A stretch of DNA of 40,298 nt from a virus. The translations under genes and the position numbers were made by a program. Below the pieces are notes generated by a model. It was not told the DNA's origin, searched no databases, and worked only from the letters and a program-made list of their open reading frames with translations. Of the stretch, positions 29,430-37,951 are shown in pieces. Every line of letters begins with the position of its first letter. Position 1 is the stretch's first letter. The stretch is from IMG/VR virus record IMGVR_UViG_3300008453_000582, positions 1 through 40,298 of that record. One strand, given 5' to 3'.

Positions 29430-29438
29430 ATTATATCA
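29430..29438 (-). promoter_or_regulatory. Extended -10 promoter for the leader RNA and HNH/AP2 gene
   Basis: Reverse strand TG-A-TATAAT, a perfect extended -10; no good -35 at the right distance, which such promoters do not need. Transcription would start near 29423, just before the first helix of the leader. Confidence 0.65.
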
Positions 29439-29506
29439 TAAATTCGCCTGATTAGTAGCGCTGAGATAGCTCAACGCAATGTGGTGTGCAAGTAATTAAT
29501 TTGTGG

Positions 29507-30424
29507 TCAGACCAGCCAATCAATTTGCTCAGATGCAAAAGCTTCACATGACTCAGTGCAGCCTCCGGACTCTTTGCGCTTCATACTTCTGATGGTGTCG
29601 TATATCTCATCTCTGCTGTGCAGCTCGAACTTGGCTATGATTGACTCCATGGTGTTGCTGCCTCGATACATGACGCCTTTTTTGATGTGCTGGGTATAAG
29701 TTTCAACAAACAAACCTTCTGTTTGTTTTTCTATTGGCTGGTTGAGTCTGTCGCTGCCAGCTTCAATCGCTGCAATCCATTCAGCTGCAAGCTCCGGCTC
29801 ATCTCTGGCCGCAAGCGCAAGTTTGTTGATTGACTTCTTAATACAGAAAACGCAGTTTCCAAGATGTTCTTGAATTTCCAAATCGAATGGCATTCCTGCC
29901 CAAAAATCCAAAACATCATCTTTTTCAAAATCGGTAATTTCAGCCATGTAGCGTAGTTTTGGGTTTCTTCCAATTTTCAGGCGCGCAGGCTCATCAGCCC
30001 GGATACCAAGCCATGTTGTGAAATTTCCTTTCCCGTACTTGTTGTTGCAGTATTTGTCGTACGTCTCTTCCTTCATGCGGCTAGTGCACCACGCACTCAT
30101 GACAGTTGGTGCGCCATACTTACGCATAAGCTGCGCGAACGGACCGCTAATCATATCGTGCTTGCAATCATCAATCGGGACCACTTTGTAATCATGCCCG
30201 ACACCAACGGGTTGATTGAAGTCTCCATGAAGACAAGTCAGCTCAATACCAAAATGCTCAACGCACTTTTTGATAAACTCATAAGTTTTTGGATGCTCTG
30301 CGCCTGTATCCATGAAAATGTATTCTACATGGTCAGTCCATTCGCCGGATTTGCGCATTTGTTCGATAAGATAAACAAGATAGGCAGAAGTTCTTCCGCC
30401 TGAAAAGCTGACAACGTGATTCAT
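29507..30424 (-). CDS. PAPS reductase-like PP-loop protein
   Basis: 305 residues. N-terminal PP-loop SFSGGRTSAYL (6-16), then FMDTGAEHPKTYEFI, VMSAWCTSRMKEETYDKY, LGIRADEPARL and a GNCVFCIKKS cysteine motif; more cysteines at the C-terminus (GGCTESCEAF). This is the phosphoadenosine-phosphosulfate reductase-like family common in phages. It binds ATP/PAPS-type nucleotides; real substrate in phages unknown (sulfur metabolism, or nucleic-acid modification). The upstream peptide gene overlaps its start (ATGA). Confidence 0.85.
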   Translation of the reverse strand: MNHVVSFSGGRTSAYLVYLIEQMRKSGEWTDHVEYIFMDTGAEHPKTYEFIKKCVEHFGIELTCLHGDFNQPVGVGHDYKVVPIDDCKHDMISGPFAQLMRKYGAPTVMSAWCTSRMKEETYDKYCNNKYGKGNFTTWLGIRADEPARLKIGRNPKLRYMAEITDFEKDDVLDFWAGMPFDLEIQEHLGNCVFCIKKSINKLALAARDEPELAAEWIAAIEAGSDRLNQPIEKQTEGLFVETYTQHIKKGVMYRGSNTMESIIAKFELHSRDEIYDTIRSMKRKESGGCTESCEAFASEQIDWLV

Positions 30425-30516
30425 TTTGCCACCACTGAAAAAATAATTAATAGAATTACGGCTGGGCTAAGAATGGCGGCAGTTATAAATACAAATGATT
30501 TTTGCGACTTGGTCAT
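30421..30516 (-). CDS. 31-residue single-pass membrane peptide
   Basis: ATG 30516 with ggag 6 bases upstream; the TGA overlaps the next ATG. MTKSQKSFVF, then a hydrophobic run ITAAILSPAVILLIIFSVVA. Small basic head and one membrane span. Strong site and coupling support translation; role unknown. Confidence 0.6.
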   Translation of the reverse strand: MTKSQKSFVFITAAILSPAVILLIIFSVVAK

Positions 30517-30529
30517 ATATAGCTCCAAT

Positions 30530-30557
30530 GAATTAAAAGGAGCCATATCTCTATGGC
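30530..30557 (-). terminator. Possible weak leftward terminator
   Basis: Reverse-strand stem GCCATA/TATGGC (30557-30542, loop GAGA) followed by tccttttaatt. Lies after the gene ending at 30584; may partly separate recombination genes from the PAPS-reductase-like gene. Confidence 0.4.
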
Positions 30558-30583
30558 GGGTAAGGTTCTAGCGCGGAAGTTAA

Positions 30584-30775
30584 TCATAGTTTCAATTTAA
30601 TTGTTGTGCAAGTAGCGCCGCGTGGGCGCTGGTTGTTGTTATATTTAACTGGAGTGACAGAAACCGGATGAACCATGAAGCGCTCATATATGGCTTCTGG
30701 AACTTCCTCCTCTGGCGTTTCTGTCACTATCGTAAACTTGCTGAGGTCTGGCAAAACGACATGATAAGCCTTTAT
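30584..30775 (-). CDS. Small protein apparently starting at AUA, unknown
   Basis: 63 codons if read from ATA 30775, which overlaps the previous TAA as ATAA. A strong AGGAG lies 7 bases upstream of this ATA. No ATG or GTG follows in frame until mid-protein; a TTG at codon 8 has no well-placed site. The product (KAYHVVLPDLSKFTIVTE ... EAIYERFMVHPVSVTPVKY ...) reads as real protein with charged and aromatic balance. A single G-to-A change from ATGA would create exactly this junction. Confidence 0.55.
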   Translation of the reverse strand: MKAYHVVLPDLSKFTIVTETPEEEVPEAIYERFMVHPVSVTPVKYNNNQRPRGATCTTIKLKL

Positions 30776-31017
30776 GGTATTTCTCCTTTGACAATTAGTG
30801 TCGCAACATCACGCACATCATCGCGGCAAATCTCATGCACCTTTAACAGCGCTTCTTTTCGCTCTGACTTTGGTATTTCGGCAATCCATGCTGCGTCAGC
30901 ATAAATCATGATCATCAGTGCGTGGCTAACTTCTGCATCAACATCGTTAACCGTCAGTTCTTTATCAAGCAGCTTATTAAACTGCTCTGCATGGTTTTTT
31001 ATCTTTTGCCAATCCAT
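30772..31017 (-). CDS. Small acidic/helical protein, unknown
   Basis: 81 residues with ggagg 9 bases before ATG 31017. MDWQKIKNHAEQFNKLLDKELTVNDVDAEVSHALMIMIYADAAWIAEIPKSERKEALLKVHEICRDD: predicted mostly helical. No family recognised. It overlaps the VRR-NUC gene by 19 bases. Confidence 0.65.
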   Translation of the reverse strand: MDWQKIKNHAEQFNKLLDKELTVNDVDAEVSHALMIMIYADAAWIAEIPKSERKEALLKVHEICRDDVRDVATLIVKGEIP

Positions 31018-31403
31018 ACTTGCAATGCCTCCAACGCTGATTTATGTCCGAGCGCAACACACACAAAAGCGCCCATTGTTTGTGCTGTTGCTAGGTACTC
31101 AAGCTGGTCTGGCTCCCAGTGGCATAGCGTATGGTCTAGCCGCTTCAGCTCGCAGATAAAAGGATAGTGAACCGGTATAATGATGTCGCTCGCGCCTGGC
31201 GTCATACCTTCTGCCTTTTGTCTCTGCACCTGCTGCATTGTGCGCTTTCCCTCGTTGCGCGGGTGTATCGCTATACGGCCCAACTCTGGATAGTCACGGC
31301 GAAGCGTGTTGAAAAACGTGATTTGCTCAGCGCTCTCTACTGGGCATTTTTTGTTTCGGTAGTCTGTGTCGCCGTAGACTGGTAGCCAATCAGGGAATTT
31401 CAT
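30999..31403 (-). CDS. VRR-NUC family nuclease
   Basis: 134 residues. GRIAIHPRNEGKRT, then MTPGASDIIIP (D73), ICELKR (E85, K87) and QLEYLATAQTMGAFVCVALG form the PD-(D/E)XK core of stand-alone VRR-NUC proteins. These cut branched DNA and usually accompany the helicase encoded next to them (14-bp overlap). Probably resolves replication or recombination intermediates. Confidence 0.85.
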   Translation of the reverse strand: MKFPDWLPVYGDTDYRNKKCPVESAEQITFFNTLRRDYPELGRIAIHPRNEGKRTMQQVQRQKAEGMTPGASDIIIPVHYPFICELKRLDHTLCHWEPDQLEYLATAQTMGAFVCVALGHKSALEALQVWIGKR

Positions 31404-33261
31404 TTAACTCATCCTCGTTGTACGCAATGACACGGAAGAAACTTGTTCCGCGTTCTTTTGCTGCCGTTATTGTTCTCGGCATGGTTGGCTTTGATGCAAT
31501 GAATTGCTCCGCTGTTTTTGGTGCCAACCCATTGCAGCAGGCATCACAAAGTTTAGCCCATGCTTCAAGCGGTGCTTGATGGTGCGAATCCGAATATTGT
31601 TTATACCAAACCGTAAATGTCCGATACTCAGTAGTGAAGTCAATTCTTAGCGTTGTGTTGCCTGCCTGACTAACCCACTCCTGCGGACGCCATGACAGCA
31701 ACTTGTCGCTTGTCGGCGTGTATGGGTCTTTTTTTATCTTGGTAAATTCTATTTGAAGTTTTTCGTTTGGGTCTACCAGCTCTGTTCTGCATTTTTCACA
31801 ATACCGGGCAGTTATATCGTTTTCATGTTCACACTCATGGCAAGTTTTAACGCTCCACCTGTAGCCGCAGCGCTCGTTAACTCCTTTAACAATGGTTGTT
31901 CCGTAGCATCTTCTGCCGTGGTGTGCCGGCATATCTCCGTTATCTGTCTCTATTCTTCTTCCGGACAGGTCTATAAAATACCCATACTTATCTATGTCAA
32001 ATTTATCCGGGTTGCTTCTGCCGGTGAATTCATTGTCAAATCCGCAAGATGGGCAAAGTGCAGAAACACCTCCTGACTCACCACCTGACTTTCTTGCAGT
32101 TATCTTTGGGTTAAACAGGTCTCCATCCGGGCAGTGACGCTCAAGGTTTTTTGCATAATCCAGAACCAAGCAATCAGGCTTTTCGCTTTTCAGTATTGCT
32201 ACAGGATTTCCAGCGGTTGATGGATCTACAAGGCGCAAACCTCGGCCAATTATTTGCTGCAACAGTCTTACAGATTCTGTTGCGCGCAATATAGCCACAA
32301 CATCAACATGCGGAGCGTCAAAGCCAACTGTTAAGACTGATACGTTCACCAGGTACTTAAAATGGCGTTTTTTGAATCTTGATATGATTAGCTCGCGATC
32401 TGCTTTTGATGTTGCGCCGTGAATTATCTCACTGTTTTCTTTTGGCAGGCTTTCCATGATTTCATATGCATGGGCAACCGTAGCAGCGAATATCAGAACG
32501 CCATTCCTTGCATATGACTTCTGCACGATGTCGGCAACGATAAACGAAGTCAGCCGGCCTTTACCCTCAAAAACCTGCTCAACATCTCTTGCATCAAACT
32601 GACCTCTGCTGTTTAACTGGAGATTGTCAGTTTCATATCCTGCAACATGGTCTAAGTCTGCATGCGGTGGAGTCAAAAAGCCACGCTCAATAAGCTCGTG
32701 CGCGTCTACCCGGTAAAGCAATCTTTGGTAAAACGGATCGATGCACTCAGTTTCATGCATAGGCTTTCCGTCTTTGTCATATGCGTAAATATAGCCAGTG
32801 CCAAGCCTGTAAGGAGTCGCAGTCAATCCAAGAACGCGCAACTTTGCGTTACGCTGGCGTAACTGTTCAATTATTTTTTGTACAGTTGGAGTTATGCCGT
32901 CCCCTTCGTCAATGATAACGCAAGCAAAGTTGCTGCCGAATTTTTCAATGCTGTTTGACACCGTTTGCGGAGTGCCAAAAACAACGTTGTTTTTTAAGCA
33001 TTTGCCAATGCTTGCGCAAAACACAGACGCAGGAAGCCCGGTTGATAAATACTTTTCCCGGTCTTGCTCAACCAATTCTTTTGATGGAGCAAGAACAAGC
33101 GTTTTTTTACCTGTGTTTTCTTCAAGCCATTTAGCAATTAGCGCAATAATAAAAGACTTGCCTGCCCCGGTTGCTAAATCCAACACAGCCGGGTCAATGC
33201 ATCTCTTCATCCAAGATATAGCGGCATCAACTGCCGCTTGTTGGTAGTCGCGCGCCTGCAT
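31390..33261 (-). CDS. SF2 DNA helicase with zinc-finger C-terminus
   Basis: 623 residues from ATG 33261 (TAATG overlap with the exonuclease gene). Motif I ATGAGKS (30-36), motif II VIIDEGD (D118-D121, the usual DEAD/DEAH written DEGD), motif III GLTATP, then VLTVGFDAP and motif VI QQIIGRGLR. The C-terminal region has two Cys clusters (CPSCGF, and CHECEHENDITARYCEKC). UvrB/ResIII-type helicases of this size unwind DNA during replication or recombination in phages lacking a DnaB. Confidence 0.9.
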   Translation of the reverse strand: MQARDYQQAAVDAAISWMKRCIDPAVLDLATGAGKSFIIALIAKWLEENTGKKTLVLAPSKELVEQDREKYLSTGLPASVFCASIGKCLKNNVVFGTPQTVSNSIEKFGSNFACVIIDEGDGITPTVQKIIEQLRQRNAKLRVLGLTATPYRLGTGYIYAYDKDGKPMHETECIDPFYQRLLYRVDAHELIERGFLTPPHADLDHVAGYETDNLQLNSRGQFDARDVEQVFEGKGRLTSFIVADIVQKSYARNGVLIFAATVAHAYEIMESLPKENSEIIHGATSKADRELIISRFKKRHFKYLVNVSVLTVGFDAPHVDVVAILRATESVRLLQQIIGRGLRLVDPSTAGNPVAILKSEKPDCLVLDYAKNLERHCPDGDLFNPKITARKSGGESGGVSALCPSCGFDNEFTGRSNPDKFDIDKYGYFIDLSGRRIETDNGDMPAHHGRRCYGTTIVKGVNERCGYRWSVKTCHECEHENDITARYCEKCRTELVDPNEKLQIEFTKIKKDPYTPTSDKLLSWRPQEWVSQAGNTTLRIDFTTEYRTFTVWYKQYSDSHHQAPLEAWAKLCDACCNGLAPKTAEQFIASKPTMPRTITAAKERGTSFFRVIAYNEDELNEIP

Positions 33262-34100
33262 TACTTGATCGTCCAATATTCAGAGGAACTGCCGCGATAC
33301 GCTTCAAGGTCAGCATCAGGCAGTAAATCTTTTACAGCCTTAGCGTATGCGATACTGCCCTGGCGCTTTGCCAGCGTTACATTTAGATCGCCAACCTTCC
33401 CGCCTTTGCCATCAGTCGCAGTAATTAATGCCTGCTTGGCTTCTTCAAGCTCACTTTCGGCAACTTCTAACGCAGCCTTAGCCATTTTGTATCGCTGAAC
33501 TAACTCTCCGCCGTCAATATACCGCCATGCGTTTTCAGGCTTTCTCTGCTCTAAATACTCGTTATAGAACTCAAGCAGCTTAGGAAGAGTCTTTTCAATA
33601 AACTGCGGATCAAAGTTAACTCTGGTGCAGTTGTCGCCATATGGTGACCACTGGTAAAAGTCACACCACATACGCCCAGTGCAGAACATCTCATATTGCA
33701 TTTGCGCGTAATAATGCTCCTGCTCGCTGATGTGCTTAAACTCTTCTGCACTATGGCGCATGCCATACGGGCATTTGATTTCTAACAGGCCATCATCGCC
33801 AATCAATCCATCTGGAGACGCGCCTAGCCACTCGAAGTTTGGATGCACATAAAACCCGCACTCAACAACTTCGCCGCGCTGCATAACGTAGTCAGCCAGT
33901 GCGTTAGGCTCGTTGTTAACTCCGTACTCTGTGGCGACATTACCTTTGAATTCTGATGGCTGACCATGGTATTCACGCACCATGCGGCGCATAACATCAG
34001 CTGGTGATGCAAATGGCGATAAACCTAAAATCGCACCGATTGCACTGCCTGTGATCCGATTTGCTCTTGCTTCAAACCATTCTTGTGAACGCTGTTCCAT
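33261..34100 (-). CDS. YqaJ-type viral recombinase exonuclease
   Basis: 279 residues from ATG 34100, whose ggaggg is 5 bases upstream; two earlier in-frame ATGs lie before that site. MEQRSQEWFEARANRITGSAIGAILG is the classic start; GASPDGLIG (D97) and LLEIKCPY (E107, K109) are catalytic. It digests 5' ends of double-stranded DNA to leave 3' tails for the annealing protein, like lambda Exo. Confidence 0.92.
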   Translation of the reverse strand: MEQRSQEWFEARANRITGSAIGAILGLSPFASPADVMRRMVREYHGQPSEFKGNVATEYGVNNEPNALADYVMQRGEVVECGFYVHPNFEWLGASPDGLIGDDGLLEIKCPYGMRHSAEEFKHISEQEHYYAQMQYEMFCTGRMWCDFYQWSPYGDNCTRVNFDPQFIEKTLPKLLEFYNEYLEQRKPENAWRYIDGGELVQRYKMAKAALEVAESELEEAKQALITATDGKGGKVGDLNVTLAKRQGSIAYAKAVKDLLPDADLEAYRGSSSEYWTIK

Positions 34101-34143
34101 AAAACCCTCCATTAAACGGCGCATCCATGCGCCATTCAGTTAA

Positions 34144-34656
34144 TTAAAATCCGATGTCGTCGTCGCTGATTTCTGGCTCAGGCTGAGGAGCTGGCGCAGC
34201 TTCTTGCTTTTTCAGCGGAGACACAGCGCTAATCCAGTTGCCAGTTGCCTTTCCTGTCCCGTCAGTTTTATCAATTGACCAAATCTTCAACAGCAGAGCC
34301 ATTGGCTTATTCATCAGGTGCTTCTGTAGGTCTTGGTCGCCAGGTGATGCGACTTTCAGCAATCCGCCGCCGGCGTTAACGGCAATAGCCGCCAGCATCT
34401 TTTTGGCCTTGTCTGCTTTTTTCTGGTCAAAAACTTTAACCTTTTGGAACACCTTGCGGCCCTTAAATTCCACCGGGGCCAAAACGTTCCAGCGCAGGCT
34501 GACATAACGCTCGCCTTCGTATTCGTCCCACTTCGCTTCGTCAATCGCCGCCTTGACCTGAGTGTTATCAGGAATTGGCTCAATAGCGCCGCCTGATTCA
34601 AAACTGCCTGAAGTATCTAATTTTTCGTTGCTGTCTGATAAATTCCAAAATGACAT
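34144..34656 (-). CDS. Phage single-stranded DNA-binding protein
   Basis: 170 residues. An OB-fold-like body (AAIDEAKWDEYEGERYVSLRWNVL ... KVFQKVKVFDQKKADKAKKML) and an acidic C-terminal tail ending EISDDDIGF, the tip typical of SSB proteins that recruit partners. It sits between the exonuclease and Sak4-like ATPase, the usual place for SSB in this module. Confidence 0.82.
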   Translation of the reverse strand: MSFWNLSDSNEKLDTSGSFESGGAIEPIPDNTQVKAAIDEAKWDEYEGERYVSLRWNVLAPVEFKGRKVFQKVKVFDQKKADKAKKMLAAIAVNAGGGLLKVASPGDQDLQKHLMNKPMALLLKIWSIDKTDGTGKATGNWISAVSPLKKQEAAPAPQPEPEISDDDIGF

Positions 34657-34658
34657 AA

Positions 34659-35420
34659 TTATTCACCTTTCAAAGTTGGTACGTAGTTAACAAATGGGTT
34701 TTTGCCGTGCGGAACATCTAATGGCTCAGTGATGCCAAACCGGTTTTTACTGACGTTAGCCGCTGTCGTATGACAAACAGCAATACGGTTGCCGCTGCTG
34801 ATTGCTTTTTTGCGCTCACCATCGCCGGTTGTAAATGTTTCAAGGCGCAGGTAAGCAACCAAGTCAACGTTATCCACATAGTGCGGCACTGATTTCTTGT
34901 GCATGCGCAGCTCATAGCGGCTGTATGGATCTTCATCAGGAAGCTCAACAGTTGTAATGTCGCTATGTGCGATAAACACAACATGCATGCCACGCTGCTC
35001 ATTCAGCATCTTTGCGGCTTTACGAACGCGGCCATGCAGCGCTGACACTGCACCGTAACCGGCACCGTAACCGCCGTTAGCTTGCGCCAGGCTCTTTGGT
35101 TTCTTTGGGTCGGACTCAATGACATGCTCAGCAAAAAGCGTTTCAAGCTGAGTTACAGAGTCAATCACAACAGTTTTGTAGTCGTGATCATCTTTAATCA
35201 GCGCTGTTAATTGCTCCCAGAGCTGGTCAACCTTGGTGACAACCGGGAAAGCGTCGGGACGAATATCAGACGGAACAGCCTGCAAACCATCTTCAATACG
35301 AATAAAAATTGGTTTTGGAAATGTGGCGGATAAAGTGGTTTTACCTGTGCCTGCATCACCTGTGATTGTGGCGATAACTGGGCGGTCTTGCGGTTTAGTA
35401 ATTGTTGATAGCAGTGACAT
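34659..35420 (-). CDS. Sak4-like RecA-fold single-strand annealing ATPase
   Basis: 253 residues with aggagg before ATG 35420. Walker A GDAGTGKTT (21-29), TVVIDSVTQLE (Walker B area), VVFIAHSDITTVELP. Fits Sak4/RecA-like annealing ATPases; with SSB and YqaJ exonuclease it makes a complete recombination unit. First gene of the leftward operon, directly after a strong promoter. Confidence 0.88.
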   Translation of the reverse strand: MSLLSTITKPQDRPVIATITGDAGTGKTTLSATFPKPIFIRIEDGLQAVPSDIRPDAFPVVTKVDQLWEQLTALIKDDHDYKTVVIDSVTQLETLFAEHVIESDPKKPKSLAQANGGYGAGYGAVSALHGRVRKAAKMLNEQRGMHVVFIAHSDITTVELPDEDPYSRYELRMHKKSVPHYVDNVDLVAYLRLETFTTGDGERKKAISSGNRIAVCHTTAANVSKNRFGITEPLDVPHGKNPFVNYVPTLKGE

Positions 35421-35454
35421 AATTGCCTCCTTCTTTTCTCTCTCAACGGTTGCA

Positions 35455-35483
35455 AATATGGCATAGGTAATTTATGCTGTCAA
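35455..35483 (-). promoter_or_regulatory. Strong leftward early promoter
   Basis: Reverse strand: TTGACA at 35483-35478, 17-base spacer, CATATT at 35460-35455. The annealing-ATPase gene starts 35 bases downstream. Confidence 0.75.
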
Positions 35484-35506
35484 CACTGACTGAAGAAATT
35501 TAAACA
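35478..35506 (+). promoter_or_regulatory. Possible rightward promoter sharing the -35
   Basis: TGTCAA at 35478-35483, 17-base spacer, TAAACA at 35501-35506, 16 bases before the HTH gene. Weaker than the leftward promoter; the two -35 boxes coincide, so they would compete. Confidence 0.4.
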
Positions 35507-35521
35507 TTAAAAGGTGAAACA

Positions 35522-35707
35522 ATGCTAACACTAGATAAAATCAAAGAATTGCTGAAAGACACAAACTTAAGTGCTGTTGCCCAATCTGTGCAGGTGCATC
35601 CAAACACCTTATACAGGTTGATGGATGGTCAAGAACCAAAATACAACACAGTTAAAGCTCTTTCTGACTACTTCGAAGATAAGGGGTTTACGAATGAATC
35701 AAAATGA
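35522..35707 (+). CDS. Small HTH (Cro-like) regulator
   Basis: 61 residues. LDKIKELLKDTNLSAVAQSVQVHPNTLYRLMDGQEPKYNTVKALSDYFE is a compact lambda-repressor/Cro-type HTH. aaaaggtgaaac stands before the ATG. Placed in the divergent early control region it probably regulates one or both early promoters. It overlaps the primase gene by 14 bases. Confidence 0.8.
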   Translation: MLTLDKIKELLKDTNLSAVAQSVQVHPNTLYRLMDGQEPKYNTVKALSDYFEDKGFTNESK

Positions 35708-37940
35708 TTTTTGGCAATCCGGGCTGCGTGTTTTTGGATTGCTTGGCAGTCATGACCATGACGGAACTGAATTGGATGAGAAAGAGAAATTCAAAAAGCC
35801 ATATAGCAGAAGTTGGCAGCATACCCCGGATTGGTCTGAAGATCAGTTCGACATCATGCATGAAATGGGGCAATTCGATACCGGTTATGGCGTATTGGTG
35901 TACGGCTTATTAGTTGTTGATGTCGATGCCAGAAACGGCGGAGTCGCTTCTTTTGAGAAACTTTGTGCTGATTTGAATATTGATTTACTTGGCATGGCCG
36001 GGCTGGCAGTAAAAACCGGGTCTGGTGGCGGTTCCATGCATTTATATTTTAAATCTTCTGACGGCATGGCATTGGCACAAACGCACAAAGACTATCCTGG
36101 CATCGACTTTAAAACGTCAGGGTATGTTGTTGGACCATCATCCATGCATGCTAGCGGTTCTATTTACGAAACGATGCACGGACATCCTGACGACATTGAG
36201 ACTGCCCCGCAAAAGCTCCTGAATATTCTTAAAAAGCCAGAGCACCACAGGACTGAGTTTAACGGAGAGCCGCTAGATATTACCGAAAGCGACATTCGCG
36301 CAATGCTCGAATACTACCAAAATTCAGACGTTGATTATGAAGAGTGGATCCGCGTAGGCATGGCAATCCATGATGCCACATGCGGTAACGGTTTTGACAT
36401 TTGGGACGACTGGAGCAAGGCAAGCAAAAAATATGATCCATCCTTCATGCAAAGGAAATGGCACAGCTTTGGTAAGGGCAGCAGCTTGGTTACGATTGCC
36501 ACCATTATTCACCATGCCAAGCAGAACGGATGGCGCACCACATACGACGATGTGACTTTTGAATCCTCTTTGGTTGATGATACTGTCCAGCTGGACACGT
36601 CAGGAATTGACTTAAAGCGCCCTCCTGGCTTCGTTGGAGAATTGGCAGAGTGGATTAATAGCCAGTGCTATTACCCAAGAGAAAATTTATCGGTCGCTGC
36701 GGCACTCAACGCAATTGGTTCTATTGGCGGCATCAAACACTCAGACTCACTAAATGGCTTTAGCGCAAACTTGTACAGCCTTTGTGTTGCCGGCTCATCA
36801 ACTGGGAAAGAAGCAGTGCAACAATGCTACGCCGCATGCCTGAACGCAGCAGGGATTGGTGACGCAATGCACGGATCCATCAAGTCAGAGCAGGAAATGA
36901 TGCGCAACTTTATCCGGCATCAATCAGCCTATTATGTAATCGATGAATTCGGAATTTTCCTTAGAAAGCTGGTTAACGCCGGCAGCAAATCAGGCGCAAC
37001 CTACCTAGAAGGTGTAATCGGATTAGCAATGTCAGCATACAGCAAAGCAAATGACTATCTGCCAATCAGCGGTGACCTAAAAGAATTCATCCGCACAGAG
37101 CTGCAAAAAGAGGCAGCAGCATGCAACAAAGCAATAGACAACAACGAAGATAAAAACGGTCGATTCAGCAAAAGGCTTGAGCAGATTTATAAACAGCTTG
37201 ATAGCTTAAAGCGCGGCATCAAAAACCCATATGTAACGCTGATGGGGTTTACCACGCCAGTGACATTTAACGAGCTGGTCAGCTATGAGATGGCAACCAA
37301 CGGCTTTATCAGCCGGGCAATGATATTTGATGAGCCTGAGACAAACCCAAAGCCAAACAAGCGGTATAAGGGCGGCGGAATGCCATCTAGAATCGAAAAC
37401 ATGCTATCAGGGCTTTACAGCATGGGAGATTTTGATCAAGAAGTGTCTAGGGTTGAATGGCATGGCGACAAAATAAAAATAGAGACAGACGACCAGGCAA
37501 AAGAACTGCTTTCTTTAGTTGCTCAATCATTCTGGGATATGGCAGAGTCCGCAAAGGAAAATGGACTAGAAGCTATCCCACGCCGTGGCTATGAGTTGGT
37601 GGCGAAAATTAGTTTTATCCTGTCTATCCCAGAGGGGATCCGAACATATGAACACGTCAGATGGTCTTATGCCCTCGTTAAGTCAGACATTGAACGCAAA
37701 ATGCGCCTGGCTTTTTCTAACATGCAAAAAGAGGATGACCCAGCAAGTTCTATTGCTGCAAAAATACAAACACTGCTTTCAGACTCTCCTGAAGGCGTAA
37801 CCAAGGGCGTTATCATCAACAGATGCCGGCCATCAAAACGTGAGGCAGTTGATAAGGTGCTACTAGAGCTAACCAGCAGACAGCTAATCTTTGAGCAGAC
37901 AACAAAGAAAACATCAAAATACACACTAAACCGCCAATAG
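35694..37940 (+). CDS. Primase-polymerase / helicase fusion
   Basis: 748 residues from ATG 35694 (aaggggt upstream). Domains: Prim-Pol N-terminus with VVDVDARNGG (D76, D78) and GGSMHLYF; PriCT-like middle (DIRAMLEYYQNSDVDYEEWIRVGMAIHDA ... WHSFGKGSSLVTIATIIHHAKQNG, about 205-280); DUF3987-like ATPase with AGSSTGKEA (366-374, Walker A ending in E rather than S/T) and YYVIDEFG (D417). A C-terminal winged-helix-like end (SPEGVTKGVIINRCRPSKREAVDKVLLEL). The only replication priming/unwinding gene here; the origin candidate follows it. Confidence 0.85.
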   Translation: MNQNDFWQSGLRVFGLLGSHDHDGTELDEKEKFKKPYSRSWQHTPDWSEDQFDIMHEMGQFDTGYGVLVYGLLVVDVDARNGGVASFEKLCADLNIDLLGMAGLAVKTGSGGGSMHLYFKSSDGMALAQTHKDYPGIDFKTSGYVVGPSSMHASGSIYETMHGHPDDIETAPQKLLNILKKPEHHRTEFNGEPLDITESDIRAMLEYYQNSDVDYEEWIRVGMAIHDATCGNGFDIWDDWSKASKKYDPSFMQRKWHSFGKGSSLVTIATIIHHAKQNGWRTTYDDVTFESSLVDDTVQLDTSGIDLKRPPGFVGELAEWINSQCYYPRENLSVAAALNAIGSIGGIKHSDSLNGFSANLYSLCVAGSSTGKEAVQQCYAACLNAAGIGDAMHGSIKSEQEMMRNFIRHQSAYYVIDEFGIFLRKLVNAGSKSGATYLEGVIGLAMSAYSKANDYLPISGDLKEFIRTELQKEAAACNKAIDNNEDKNGRFSKRLEQIYKQLDSLKRGIKNPYVTLMGFTTPVTFNELVSYEMATNGFISRAMIFDEPETNPKPNKRYKGGGMPSRIENMLSGLYSMGDFDQEVSRVEWHGDKIKIETDDQAKELLSLVAQSFWDMAESAKENGLEAIPRRGYELVAKISFILSIPEGIRTYEHVRWSYALVKSDIERKMRLAFSNMQKEDDPASSIAAKIQTLLSDSPEGVTKGVIINRCRPSKREAVDKVLLELTSRQLIFEQTTKKTSKYTLNRQ

Positions 37941-37951
37941 GCGGTTTTTTT
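37928..37951 (+). terminator. Terminator after the primase gene
   Basis: Stem ACCGCC/GGCGGT, loop aata, followed by seven T. Contains the primase stop codon. Confidence 0.9.

Noticed and set aside
30614-30632. AGCGCC/GGCGCT hairpin as a terminator
   Set aside because: No T run on either strand and it lies in the coding part of the small gene at 30584-30775.
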